NCBI GenBank assembly: GCA_028874795.1
Contig: JAPPHT010000022.1
Coordinates: 1 to 59,091, forward strand
Source of the DNA: Chloroflexota bacterium
Lineage (GTDB): Bacteria; Chloroflexota; Dehalococcoidia; Lucifugimonadales; Australimonadaceae
DNA: 59,091 bases
Direction of reading: 5' to 3'
In this document: piece after piece, positions 35,207 through 45,943 of the stretch
How the letters are laid out: the number at the start of each line of letters is the position of its first letter
Numbering within the stretch: the stretch's first letter is position 1
Notes under the pieces: generated by a model
What the model was told of the DNA's origin: nothing
Databases searched by the model: none
The model's input: the letters and a program-made list of their open reading frames with translations, nothing else
Translations under genes and position numbers: made by a program

Positions 35207-36544
35207 CTACGCCTCCATGAGCTCCAGCCAGAACCGGTAGAAGTTCCGCTGGTTGATCTCGCTCGGGTTCGGGCCAACCTGTCCGGGGATTCCCTGCGGC
35301 GCCTCTTCCTCGTGGCCCAGTTGCAGCCTGTAGTTGTGCGGCTTGCGCCAGTTCCGTGGGGCCCGCATCGCTTCCACTATCCTTTCCTGGTTCTCCACGT
35401 CGTCCGGTGCGATCGTCCCGGCCATGTGCTGGCCGCGGTAGGCGTACTCGGCCGCTACCTCCTTGACGATCGCGGGCGCCTCCTTCTCAACCATCGTCCA
35501 CTGCCACTGCTCCATCTCCGCAGTCCCACGGGGATGGAACAGCAGGAACTGCCGGCCTGCCAGCGGCGAGAGGAAACCCATAAGCCCCAGGTTCGGAAAG
35601 ATGGCGCCGTTCTGGAAGCTGTACGGGGCTATCTCGTACTCCTTCATCACCTCCTGGAACCGGCTGTTTCGGTAGCGCACCCACTCCACGGCGTCGTGAC
35701 CGATCTTCTCGGCAAGCGCCAGGTCCTGTTCGTATGCCTGCTGACCCAGCACCATGTTCCCGAAGCCCATGGGGCAGCCCTTCAGGTAACCCGTCGTTAC
35801 CTCGTACCGCTTCGCTGCTATCGACGCGGCCGCCCTCCGTATCGGGTACCCCTTCTGGGTGAACTCCTGCACGACCTTGAGCCACGATACGTGCGTCGCC
35901 GCAATCACGTGGTAGTCGTCTCCTATGAAGTTCTCCGCGAGGTGCTTCCAGTTCCCCGGTGTGCGGTACCGATGCCAGCCCGGAAGCGCCTCAAGACCCC
36001 CCAGGTGCTCCACCAGAACGTAGTTCCGCAACCACCAGCAACCGTCCTCACCCAACCACTCCTCCAACGACGGCGCCGACTGGTCGAACGTCGCGAAGAT
36101 CAGCCCCTTGTAGCTCGCTACCCGCACCTGCTCGAGACCCCAGCTGTCGTGGTCGATCTCGTCGCGGTACAACTCCTTCTCCATCGGCACACCGATCAGC
36201 TTCCCGCTGATCTCGTACGTCCATCCGTGATACGAGCACGTGAAAGCCCGCGCGTTCCCACGGTCGAAGAGACACACCTCGTTCCCCCGGTGGACGCACC
36301 GGTTCACGAGCACGTGCAACTCTCCCTCCATGTCACGGGAGACAACCACCGGGACCTCGCCCATGTAGTTGGTCACGTAGTCGCCGGGCTTGCGGAGCAT
36401 GTCTTCGTGCCCCACCACCATCCAGACCTTCTCGAAGACCTTCGTCTGCTCTTCGCGGTACAGCTCCTTGTCGAACAGAACGGAGGGCGAGATGAGCCCT
36501 TCCTGCCAGTTGACCACTTCGCGCAACTCACCAAGGCTGACCAT
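35207..36544 (-). CDS. Rieske dioxygenase alpha subunit, copy A (most diverged)
   Basis: 445 residues. Rieske ligands are C83, H85, C103 and H106 (NRCVHRGNE and FTCSYHGWTY). The iron site is NFIGDDYHVIAATH, giving bridging D209, H212 and H218 in the D-x2-H-x5-H spacing of biphenyl-dioxygenase-type enzymes. It is third in the operon and adjacent to beta. It differs from copies B and C mainly in residues 221-300 (FTQKGYPIRRAAAS, NMVLGQQAYEQDLALAEK), the catalytic-domain section likely to line the pocket. Start 36544 follows GGAAGGGAG; the upstream frame extension is a shadow of copy B's end. Confidence 0.93.
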   Translation of the reverse strand: MVSLGELREVVNWQEGLISPSVLFDKELYREEQTKVFEKVWMVVGHEDMLRKPGDYVTNYMGEVPVVVSRDMEGELHVLVNRCVHRGNEVCLFDRGNARAFTCSYHGWTYEISGKLIGVPMEKELYRDEIDHDSWGLEQVRVASYKGLIFATFDQSAPSLEEWLGEDGCWWLRNYVLVEHLGGLEALPGWHRYRTPGNWKHLAENFIGDDYHVIAATHVSWLKVVQEFTQKGYPIRRAAASIAAKRYEVTTGYLKGCPMGFGNMVLGQQAYEQDLALAEKIGHDAVEWVRYRNSRFQEVMKEYEIAPYSFQNGAIFPNLGLMGFLSPLAGRQFLLFHPRGTAEMEQWQWTMVEKEAPAIVKEVAAEYAYRGQHMAGTIAPDDVENQERIVEAMRAPRNWRKPHNYRLQLGHEEEAPQGIPGQVGPNPSEINQRNFYRFWLELMEA

Positions 36545-36581
36545 GGCTGCCTGCTCCCTTCCGGTACGTAGGGTCCTTACT

Positions 36582-37922
36582 CTAGGCTTCCATGAGCTCG
36601 AGCCAGAACCGGTAGAAGTTCCGCTGGTTGATCTCGCTCGGGTTCGGACCGACCTGTCCCGGGATGCCTTGCGGCGCCTCTTCCTCGTGGCCCAGTTGCA
36701 GCCTGTAGTTGTGCGGCTTGCGCCAGTTCCGCGGCGCGCGCATCGCCTCAACTATCCGCTCCTGGTTCTCCACGTCGTCCGGTGCAATCGTTCCGGCCAT
36801 ATGCTGGCCCCGGTAAACGTACTCGGCCGCCACCTCTTTGACGATCGGCGGCGCCTCCTTCTCAACCATCGTCCACTGCCATTGCTCCATCTCCTTGACG
36901 CCGCGGGGGTGGAACAACAGGAAATGGCGGCCTGCCATCGGCGAGAAGAAGCCCATGAGTCCAAGGTTCGGGAAGATGGCGCCGTTCATGAAGCTGTACG
37001 GGGCCAATTCGTACTCCTTCATAACCTCTTCGTACTGCCGGCGGCGGTACTGCACCCACTCCACGACGTCAGGGCCCAGCTTCTGGGCCATCGCAAGGTC
37101 GTGCTCATGAGCGGCCGGGTCCATGGTGACGTTCCCGAAGCCTATCGGGCACCCCTTCAGGTAACCCGTCGTTACCTCGTACCTGCGCGTCCGGGCGACC
37201 GACGAGTCGATCCGCCGCATCTCGTAGCCCTTCTCCATGAACTCCTGCATCACCTTGAACCACGACACGTGCGTCGCGGCGAACACGTGGTAGTCGTCTC
37301 CTATGAAGTTCTCCGCAAGGTGCTTCCAGTTCCCCGGCGTGCTGTAGCGATGCATGCCCGGAAGCGCCTCGAGGCCCCCCAGGTGCTCCACGAGAACGTA
37401 GTTCCGCAGCCACCAGCACCCGTCCTCTCCCAACCACTCCTCCAACCCCGGCGCCGACTGGTCGAACGTCGCGAAGATCAGCCCCTTGTAGCTCGCTACT
37501 CGCGCCTGCTCCAACCCCCAGCTGTCGTGGTCGATCTCGTCACGGTACAGTTCCTTCTCCATCGGCACACCGATCAGCTTCCCGCTGATCTCGTACGTCC
37601 ACCCGTGGTACGAGCACGTGAACGCCCGTGCGTTCCCCCGGTCGAACAGGCATACCTCGTTCCCGCGGTGGACGCACCGGTTCACCAGGACGTGGAGTTC
37701 CCCTTCCATGTCGCGGGAAACGACGACCGGGACCTCGCCCATGTAGTTCGTCACGTAGTCGCCCGGTTTGCGGAGCATGTCCTCGTGGCCCACAACCAGC
37801 CAGGCCTTCTCAAAGACCTTCATCTGCTCTTCGCGATACAACTCCTCGTCGAACAGCACGGAGGGGGAGATGAGCCCCTCTCTCCAGTTCACCACTTCGC
37901 GCAACTCGCTCACGCTGACCAT
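36582..37922 (-). CDS. Rieske dioxygenase alpha subunit, copy B
   Basis: 446 residues, with the same Rieske (C83, H85, C103, H106) and iron-site (D209, H212, H218) residues as copy A. Residues 43-139 are identical in all three copies, and the last 70 residues (ending RNFYRFWLELMEA) match copy A exactly or nearly so. The variable stretch reads FMEKGYEMRRIDSS and GNVTMDPAAHEHDLAMAQK, close to copy C. The ATG follows GGGAGG. Only 37 bases separate it from copy A and 38 from copy C, so a single transcript is likely. Confidence 0.93.
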   Translation of the reverse strand: MVSVSELREVVNWREGLISPSVLFDEELYREEQMKVFEKAWLVVGHEDMLRKPGDYVTNYMGEVPVVVSRDMEGELHVLVNRCVHRGNEVCLFDRGNARAFTCSYHGWTYEISGKLIGVPMEKELYRDEIDHDSWGLEQARVASYKGLIFATFDQSAPGLEEWLGEDGCWWLRNYVLVEHLGGLEALPGMHRYSTPGNWKHLAENFIGDDYHVFAATHVSWFKVMQEFMEKGYEMRRIDSSVARTRRYEVTTGYLKGCPIGFGNVTMDPAAHEHDLAMAQKLGPDVVEWVQYRRRQYEEVMKEYELAPYSFMNGAIFPNLGLMGFFSPMAGRHFLLFHPRGVKEMEQWQWTMVEKEAPPIVKEVAAEYVYRGQHMAGTIAPDDVENQERIVEAMRAPRNWRKPHNYRLQLGHEEEAPQGIPGQVGPNPSEINQRNFYRFWLELMEA

Positions 37923-37960
37923 GGCGCTTGCCTCCCTTCGCTGTGCTCAGACTCCTCGCT

Positions 37961-39301
37961 CTACGCCTCCATGAGTTCGAGCCAGAACCGGTAGAAGTTC
38001 CGCTGGTTGACCTCGCTCGGGTTCGGGCCCATGTGTCCGGGTATCCCCTGGGGCGCCTCTTCCTCGTGGCCAACCTGCAGCCTGTAGTTGTGCGGCTTGC
38101 GCCAGTTCCGTGGGGCCCGCATCGCTTCCACTATCCGCTCCATGTTCTCCACGTCGTCCGGAGCGATGATCCCCGCCATGTGCTGGCCGCGGTAAACGTA
38201 CTCGGCCGCCACCTCTTTGACGATCGCGGGCGCTTCCTTCTCAACCATCGTCCATTGCCACTGCTCCATCTCCCCGACCCCGCGGGGGTGGAACAACAGG
38301 AAATGACGGCCCGACATCGGTGAGAAGTAGCCCATGAGTCCAAGGTTGGGGAAGATCCCGCCGTTCATGAAGCAGTACGGGGCCAATTCGTACTCTTTCT
38401 TCACCTCTTCGTATTGCCGGCGGCGGTACTGCACCCACTCCACGACGTCAGGGCCCAGCTTCTCGGCCTCCGCCAGGTCGTGCTCATAGACGACCGGGTC
38501 CATGGTGACATGCCCGAAGCCCATCGGGCAGCCCTTCAGGTAGCCGGTCGTGGCCTCGTACCTGCGCGACCGGGAAAGCGACCCGTCGACCGACCGCACC
38601 TGATGGCCCTTCTCTGCGAACTCCTGCAGCACCTTGAACCACGACACGTGTGTCGCGGCGAACACGTGGTAGTCGTCTCCTATGAAGTTCTCCGCAAGGT
38701 GCTTCCAGTTCCCCGGTGTGCTGTAGCGATGCATGCCGGGAAGCACCTCCAGGCCCCCCAGGTTCTCCACCAGAACGTAGTTCCGCAACCACCAGCAACC
38801 GTCCTCGCCCAACCACTCCTCCAACGACGGCGCCGACTGGTCGAAAGTCGCGAAGATCAGCCCCTTGTAGCTGGCAACCCGCACCTGTTCCAGTCCCCAA
38901 CTGTCGTGGTCGATCTCGTCCCGGTACAGCTCCTTCTCCATCGGAACGCCGATCAGCTTCCCGCTGATCTCGTACGTCCATCCGTGGTACGAGCACGTGA
39001 ACGCCCGCGCATTCCCTCGGTCGAACAGGCATACCTCGTTCCCCCGGTGCACACACCGGTTCACCAGCACGTGCAGTTCTCCCTCCATGTCACGGGAGAC
39101 AACCACCGGGACCTCGCCCATGTAGTTCGTCACGTAGTCGCCCGGCTTGCGGAGCATGTCCTCGTGCCCTACCACCAGCCACGCCTTCTCGAATACCTTC
39201 GACTGCTCTTCGCGGTACAACTCCTCATCGAAGAGGACGGTGGGCGCGATGAGCCCCTCTTTCCAGTTCACCACTTCGCGCAATTCACTGACGCTGACCA
39301 T
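37961..39301 (-). CDS. Rieske dioxygenase alpha subunit, copy C (operon-proximal)
   Basis: 446 residues, first gene of the operon. All Rieske and iron ligands are conserved in the same positions as copies A and B. It is closest to B, with differences in residues 236-300 (FAEKGHQVRSVDGS, GHVTMDPVVYEHDLAEAEK) and small ones elsewhere (VENLGGLEVLPGM, HMAGIIAPDDVENME). Start 39301 follows GGGAGC and aligns with the MVSVSELREVVNW start of B. A longer frame to 39343 lacks homology with the other copies. Confidence 0.93.
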   Translation of the reverse strand: MVSVSELREVVNWKEGLIAPTVLFDEELYREEQSKVFEKAWLVVGHEDMLRKPGDYVTNYMGEVPVVVSRDMEGELHVLVNRCVHRGNEVCLFDRGNARAFTCSYHGWTYEISGKLIGVPMEKELYRDEIDHDSWGLEQVRVASYKGLIFATFDQSAPSLEEWLGEDGCWWLRNYVLVENLGGLEVLPGMHRYSTPGNWKHLAENFIGDDYHVFAATHVSWFKVLQEFAEKGHQVRSVDGSLSRSRRYEATTGYLKGCPMGFGHVTMDPVVYEHDLAEAEKLGPDVVEWVQYRRRQYEEVKKEYELAPYCFMNGGIFPNLGLMGYFSPMSGRHFLLFHPRGVGEMEQWQWTMVEKEAPAIVKEVAAEYVYRGQHMAGIIAPDDVENMERIVEAMRAPRNWRKPHNYRLQVGHEEEAPQGIPGHMGPNPSEVNQRNFYRFWLELMEA

Positions 39302-39404
39302 GGCTGCTAGCTCCCTTCTCCCGACGCCTGAATTCCTGGGCATCCGCCCTGTCCGATGGCTCCATCAACGAGCCTGCCTACTATAGACATAATCCGACGC
39401 GCGT

Positions 39405-39432
39405 ACCTTACTGCACTCTCAGTCGATGTCAA
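39405..39432 (-). promoter_or_regulatory. Candidate promoter for the dioxygenase operon
   Basis: Minus-strand TTGACA (39432-39427), 16-base spacer, TAAGGT (39410-39405), about 100 bases upstream of copy C. It diverges from the rex promoter, and the two -35 elements are about 35 bases apart, so a shared regulator is possible. Confidence 0.4.
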
Positions 39433-39466
39433 GTTTAGGCGGTTCAGGCAACGATTAACGCACGCC

Positions 39467-39496
39467 TTGACGCTCATTTGTGAACCTCGTTACTAT
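39467..39496 (+). promoter_or_regulatory. Candidate rex promoter
   Basis: TTGACG at 39467-39472 and TACTAT at 39491-39496 with an 18-base spacer, in an AT-richer stretch upstream of rex. The start point would fall near 39503, inside the Rex half-site cluster. Confidence 0.6.
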
Positions 39497-39517
39497 CGTT
39501 TCACAAACGTTTCACAA
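39478..39517 (+). promoter_or_regulatory. rex: Cluster of three Rex-type half-sites at the rex promoter
   Basis: TTGTGAA at 39478-39484 lies between -35 and -10, and TTTCACAA occurs at 39499-39506 and again at 39510-39517. These match the two halves of the Rex consensus TTGTGAA-n4-TTCACAA, but the spacing is wider than the usual 18-bp palindrome. Autoregulation is likely. Confidence 0.65.
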
Positions 39518-39537
39518 TCCGAGGAGGACGGAGCCAC

Positions 39538-40197
39538 ATGACCACTGAGCCCCAGGTCCCCGGAGTGGTCGTCGAACGCCTTCCCCAGTACCTCCGGGCG
39601 CTGACGCACCTGCAGGAGATCGGGTTGGAGGTCATCAGTTCCCAGCAGTTGGGCGAGTTCCTGCAGGCCACGCCCGCCCAGATACGCAAGGACCTCAGCT
39701 ACTTCGGACGCTTCGGGAAACAGGGCCGCGGCTACAGCATCCCCAACCTGCTGCTGCAGCTCAGGCGCATCCTCGGCCTCGATCAGACATGGAATGTCGC
39801 CGTCGTGGGGGTCGGGAGGCTTGGCAGGTCCATCATCAGCTATCCCGGCTTCGAGCCCGAGGGCTTCCGTATCGTCTGCGCATTCGACTCCAACTCGCAG
39901 GTCATCGGGCAGATGGCGGGAGGCCTGCTCGTGAACGACTTCGGCAACTTCCGCGAGGTTGCCGACGCCGAGGGTGTGAAGATCGCCATCGTCGCCGTGC
40001 CCGCTGGGGTGGCGCAGGACGTCATAGACCAGCTCGTGGCGGCAGACGTGAAGGCCATCCTCAACTACGCGCCGAAGTCCGCCATCGTCCCGAACGGCGT
40101 GCGGATACAGAACGTGGATCCCGTCGTCTCGCTGCAATCGATGACGTACTACCTGAACCCGCACACAGACGACGAGATGGGGGACGACGAGGAGTAG
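39538..40197 (+). CDS. rex: Redox-sensing transcriptional repressor Rex
   Basis: 219 residues. The N-terminal winged helix (about 10-80) contains RLPQYLRALTHLQE and ISSQQLGEFLQATPAQIRKD, followed by LSYFGRFGKQGRGY, the Rex recognition-helix signature. The NAD(H)-binding Rossmann domain starts NVAVVGVGRLGRSI (GxGxxG at 91-96), and IAIVAVPAGVAQDVIDQLV and ILNYAPKSA follow. Rex binds operators when NADH is low relative to NAD+ and releases them when NADH rises. ATG 39538 follows GAGGAGG. The gene converges on atpC with an 8-base gap. Half-sites in its own promoter and before the ATP synthase operon suggest the local targets. Confidence 0.96.
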   Translation: MTTEPQVPGVVVERLPQYLRALTHLQEIGLEVISSQQLGEFLQATPAQIRKDLSYFGRFGKQGRGYSIPNLLLQLRRILGLDQTWNVAVVGVGRLGRSIISYPGFEPEGFRIVCAFDSNSQVIGQMAGGLLVNDFGNFREVADAEGVKIAIVAVPAGVAQDVIDQLVAADVKAILNYAPKSAIVPNGVRIQNVDPVVSLQSMTYYLNPHTDDEMGDDEE

Positions 40198-40205
40198 GAG
40201 CCGCC

Positions 40206-40646
40206 TCAGGCCTGGGAGCCACGCTCCCGTTGCGGCACGCCCGCGCCCCGGCGGCGGCGTGTCACATTGAGCCGTACCTGCGCCCTGCGCAGCGAGTGTA
40301 GCGCTCGTTCGAGGTCGAAGTCCTCCTGGCGCTCTGCGATGCGCTGACGGGCGCGAGCGACGGCTTCCTCGGCCCTTGCGAGGTCGATCTCATCCACCCG
40401 TTCCGCGGCGTCCGCGAGAACGGACACCTTGTCGGCGTGCACGTCGATGAAGCCGCCGGTCACGGTGAAGTGCTCCTCTGCGTCGCCGGTGCGGTAGCGG
40501 AGCTCGCCGGGCTGGAGCACCGTCATCAGAGCGGCGTGCTTCGGCAGGATGCCGATCTCGCCGTCGATGCCGGGCGCAACGACGGCGTCCACGTCGCCCT
40601 GGAAGAGCACGCGCTCCGCAGTTACGATCTCAAGCTGCATGGGCAT
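40206..40646 (-). CDS. atpC: ATP synthase epsilon subunit
   Basis: 146 residues. The N-terminal beta-sandwich MPMQLEIVTAERVLFQGDVD, then VVAPGIDGEIGILPKHAALM and the conserved GGFIDVHADKVSVLADAAE, is followed by a two-helix C-terminus. An Arg-rich tail (RRRRGAGVPQRERGS) extends the usual end. It is the central-stalk inhibitor/coupling subunit of F1. Last gene of the atp operon, 6 bases after atpD. Confidence 0.96.
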   Translation of the reverse strand: MPMQLEIVTAERVLFQGDVDAVVAPGIDGEIGILPKHAALMTVLQPGELRYRTGDAEEHFTVTGGFIDVHADKVSVLADAAERVDEIDLARAEEAVARARQRIAERQEDFDLERALHSLRRAQVRLNVTRRRRGAGVPQRERGSQA

Positions 40647-40652
40647 GGCGCC

Positions 40653-42957
<2,305 letters not shown>

Positions 42958-42966
42958 TCCGGTCTC

Positions 42967-44472
42967 CTAGAACGTGGCCTTGAAGGAGGCTATCGCCTCC
43001 TTCAGCGACTCTTCGATCGCCTCGTCTATGTCCTTCTTCTCCTGGATCGCGCTCATCAGCTCAGGCTTGGAGGTCTCCAGGTAGCCGACGAAGCGCTCCT
43101 CGAACTCCCGCACGCGCTCCACCGGAACGTCGTCCATGTGGCCGTTCACCGCAGCGTACATGGAGCAGACCTGCTGAGGGAGGCCCTGGGGGCGGTATTG
43201 CGGCTGCTTCAGCAACTCGGTGAGCCGCTGACCGCGCTCCAGCTGCGCCCGCGTCGCCGCGTCGAGGTCGGACGCCCCGAACTGCGCGAAGCTTGCGAGC
43301 GCGCGGTACTGCGCGAGCTCCAGCCGCATGCGCCCGGCCACGCGCCGCATAGCGCGCGTCTGCGCCGAGCTTCCCACCCGGCTCACGGAGAGGCCTGCAT
43401 TCACCGCCGGGCGGATGCCGCTGTTGAACAGGTCCGCCTCCAGGTAGATCTGGCCGTCCGTGATGGAGATGACGTTGGTGGGGATATAGGCAGACACGTC
43501 GCCTGCCTGCGTCTCGATGATGGGCAGCGCGGTCAGCGAGCCGCCGCCGTGGGCGTCGTCGAGGCGCGCCGCGCGCTCCAGCAGCCGGCTGTGCAGGTAG
43601 AACACGTCGCCCGGGTACGCCTCGCGGCCCGGAGGGCGGCGGAGCAGCAGCGACATCTGGCGGTACGCCCAGGCGTGCTTCGTGAGGTCGTCGTAGATGA
43701 TGAGCGCCTCGCGGCCGCTCGCCATGAACTCCTCGCCGATGGCGCAGCCCGCGTACGGCGCGAGGTACTGCAGCGGCGCCGGATCGGAAGCGTTCGCCGC
43801 CACGATGACGGTGTGCTCCATCGCGCCGTACTCCTCCAGCGTCGCCTGGATCGAGGCGACCTTGCTCTGCTTCTGGCCTACGGCCACGTAGATGCAGATG
43901 AGGTCCTCGCCCTTCTGGTTGATGATGGTGTCGATGGCGATGGCGGTCTTGCCCGTGAAGCGGTCGCCGATGATCAGCTCGCGCTGGCCCCGGCCTATCG
44001 GGATCATGCCGTCGATCGACTTGATGCCCGTCTGCACCGGCCTGTTGACCGACTGCCGCACCACCACGTTCGGCGCGACGATCTCGATGGGGCGGATGCC
44101 GTCCGTCTGCACGACGCCCTTGCCGTCCAGCGGCTCGCCCAGCGGGTTCACCACCCGGCCCAGGAGCGCGTCGCCAACCGGCACGCGGGCGATCTCACCG
44201 GTCGCCTTGACCAGGTCGCCTTCCTTCACTCCGGTGTCCGGGCCCATGACCGCGGCGCCGACGAGGTCTTCCTCCAGGTTCAGCGCCAGTCCGGCCAGGC
44301 CGCTCGGGAACTCCAGTAGCTCGCCGAAGCCCACCTTGCTCAGGCCGTGGATGGTGGCGATGCCGTCCCCAACCTCTACGACGGTCCCCACTTCCGTGAG
44401 GGTGGTCTCGCCGCCGAACTCCTCGATCTGCCGCTTGAGAACGGCAGCGATGTCCTGTCCGCGAGTCGTCAT
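42967..44472 (-). CDS. atpA: ATP synthase alpha subunit, with unusual P-loop residue
   Basis: 501 residues. The nucleotide-binding loop reads GDRFTGKT (about 170-177) where GDRQTGKT is usual, so Phe replaces Gln. [13 protein letters not shown] precedes it, and [20 protein letters not shown] is the conserved DELSEED-side region before the C-terminal helices. Alpha subunits bind regulatory nucleotide at non-catalytic sites. ATG 44472 overlaps the atpH stop (ATGA). Confidence 0.97.
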   Translation of the reverse strand: MTTRGQDIAAVLKRQIEEFGGETTLTEVGTVVEVGDGIATIHGLSKVGFGELLEFPSGLAGLALNLEEDLVGAAVMGPDTGVKEGDLVKATGEIARVPVGDALLGRVVNPLGEPLDGKGVVQTDGIRPIEIVAPNVVVRQSVNRPVQTGIKSIDGMIPIGRGQRELIIGDRFTGKTAIAIDTIINQKGEDLICIYVAVGQKQSKVASIQATLEEYGAMEHTVIVAANASDPAPLQYLAPYAGCAIGEEFMASGREALIIYDDLTKHAWAYRQMSLLLRRPPGREAYPGDVFYLHSRLLERAARLDDAHGGGSLTALPIIETQAGDVSAYIPTNVISITDGQIYLEADLFNSGIRPAVNAGLSVSRVGSSAQTRAMRRVAGRMRLELAQYRALASFAQFGASDLDAATRAQLERGQRLTELLKQPQYRPQGLPQQVCSMYAAVNGHMDDVPVERVREFEERFVGYLETSKPELMSAIQEKKDIDEAIEESLKEAIASFKATF

Positions 44473-45041
44473 GCCCGCTCCTCCGTTTCACGCGCCGTCC
44501 GGGGGAGGCCCTGCCTTTCCAGGCTCTGCCGCAGATCGCTCAGCCGGGAGCGAACGCTCCCGTCGATGATCTGGTCTCCCACCCGCACGACGATTCCGCC
44601 GATGATGTCCTGATCCTCCTGGACGTCGAGGACGACCTCTTTGTCCAGCATGGCCCCGAGCGAAGCCGTCAGCCCGCTCCGCTGCTCCGCGGAGATGGGC
44701 ACCGCGCTCGTCACCGAGGCCTGCACCCGTCCGAGGCTCTCGTTCAGCAATCGTCCGTACTCACTCACGACCGCACCGAACGAGCCCACCGCCTGCCGCT
44801 GCACGAGCAGTCCCACGAAGTTGCGTACCAGTGGGTCTGCACCCTCTGCGAGCCGCGCCGCGGCGTCCGCCTTGCGCGCCGCCGGTATGCGCGGCTCGTT
44901 GAAGAACAGCGCGGCCGAAGGGTCGGCCAACCCCCCCGCGATGCCGGAGAGGCTGTCCAGCCAGGCCTCCTGCTTCCCTTCGGCCTCCGCCAGGGAGAAG
45001 AGTGCCTGCGCATAGCGCTTCGCTATGGGCGCTTTCGCCAT
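44469..45041 (-). CDS. atpH: ATP synthase delta subunit
   Basis: 190 residues. [20 protein letters not shown] and [20 protein letters not shown] are the N-terminal and C-terminal signatures of the delta/OSCP family, which joins the peripheral stalk to F1. [15 protein letters not shown] lies at the domain junction. It overlaps atpA by 4 bases and follows atpF by 9 bases. Confidence 0.95.
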   Translation of the reverse strand: MAKAPIAKRYAQALFSLAEAEGKQEAWLDSLSGIAGGLADPSAALFFNEPRIPAARKADAAARLAEGADPLVRNFVGLLVQRQAVGSFGAVVSEYGRLLNESLGRVQASVTSAVPISAEQRSGLTASLGAMLDKEVVLDVQEDQDIIGGIVVRVGDQIIDGSVRSRLSDLRQSLERQGLPRTARETEERA

Positions 45042-45050
45042 CCCGCGCTC

Positions 45051-45593
45051 CTAGTTCCGCCCTGCACGGGCGTCCCCCTCCGCGAGCACCTCATCGATCA
45101 GATCGCGGTGCGCGTCGGGGTCCAGCGAACGGTGGATGATGCGCTCGGCGGCCGTCACCGCGAGCGATGCGAACTCGGAACGCACCTGCTCGAGGGCAGC
45201 ATCGCGCTCCTGCCGTATCTCCTCGCGGGCCCGCTCGATGAGCTGCGTCGCCTCGGCTCGGGCCTGCGTCGCCTGCTGTTCGCGATAGCGTTCCGCAGCC
45301 TCACGGGCCTCGGCGAGTACGCGCTGGCCCTCCTCGCGGCCCTCCAGCAGCGTGCGTTGCATCGCCTCCTGCTGTTCCTGGGCCTCGCGACGCACGCGGT
45401 CAGCCTCTTCCAGGCTGTCCCGGATCCTGCCGGACCGGGCGTCGAGCACTCCCAGGATGCGCTTGTACGCGAGGGTGTAGAGGAGCGCCACCAGCAGGCC
45501 GAACGTGACCAGGTAGGCCAGCAGGCTCCACGGGTCTATGCCCAGCGCTCCTATGCCGGTTGCTTCTTCGGCTAGTCTTGGTGCTGCCAGCAC
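45051..45593 (-). CDS. atpF: ATP synthase b subunit
   Basis: 180 residues. One N-terminal membrane helix (LLAYLVTFGLLVALLYTLAY) is followed by LDARSGRIRDSLEEADRVRR and a long Arg/Glu/Gln-rich coiled coil, the peripheral stalk. Start codon is GTG at 45593. The C-terminus AAERIIHRSLDPDAHRDLID is family-typical. Preceded by atpE. Confidence 0.95.
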   Translation of the reverse strand: MLAAPRLAEEATGIGALGIDPWSLLAYLVTFGLLVALLYTLAYKRILGVLDARSGRIRDSLEEADRVRREAQEQQEAMQRTLLEGREEGQRVLAEAREAAERYREQQATQARAEATQLIERAREEIRQERDAALEQVRSEFASLAVTAAERIIHRSLDPDAHRDLIDEVLAEGDARAGRN

Positions 45594-45638
45594 GTCGCCC
45601 GCCTCCTCATGTGCGTTACGTTGCTCACGCCGCGCCGC

Positions 45639-45872
45639 TTACGCAACGAAGATGAGCAGGATGGCCACCACGAGGCCGTAGATGCCGATGGCCTCCGTGA
45701 ACGCCAGCGCCAGGATCATGTTCGGCGCGATAGCGTCGCGGGCTTCCGGGTTCCTACCGAGGGCGTTCATCGCGCCGTTGCCCAGGATACCCAGGCCGAT
45801 GCCCGCGCCGGCCATGCCAAGCCCGGCCAGGCCCACGGCAAGGAACTTGCCCATCTCTCCGTAATCGTTCAT
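45639..45872 (-). CDS. atpE: ATP synthase c subunit
   Basis: 77 residues forming a helical hairpin. The first helix runs LAVGLAGLGMAGAGIGLGIL and the loop is GRNPEARD (the RNP motif). The second helix, NMILALAFTEAIGIYGLVVA, carries Glu60 as proton/ion-binding residue. The helix motif AGAGIGLGILG fits a proton ring; the Na+-binding Gln/Ser set is not obvious. The frame is open well upstream, but MNDYGEMGK is the natural start. Confidence 0.95.
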   Translation of the reverse strand: MNDYGEMGKFLAVGLAGLGMAGAGIGLGILGNGAMNALGRNPEARDAIAPNMILALAFTEAIGIYGLVVAILLIFVA

Positions 45873-45943
45873 TCCCCAAACCTCCTTGGTCTGTTCAGGC
45901 GGCGCTTCCCGCGTCCGCCTCGTCTGCCCGCGCGGTGGCGGGT

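Larger units (their letters stand above)
35207..39301 (-). repeat. Tandem triplication of a dioxygenase alpha-subunit gene
   Basis: Three head-to-tail copies of about 1.34 kb, spaced by 37-38 bases, whose spacers are also alike (purine-rich binding site and CTTCC-containing segments). At DNA level differences in conserved blocks are scattered and mostly synonymous, while the middle of the catalytic domain differs in protein sequence. Confidence 0.9.

Noticed and set aside
36390-37994. Plus-strand open frame of 534 codons across dioxygenase alpha copies
   Set aside because: Similar antisense frames occur in each copy because the coding strand is conserved; composition is not protein-like.
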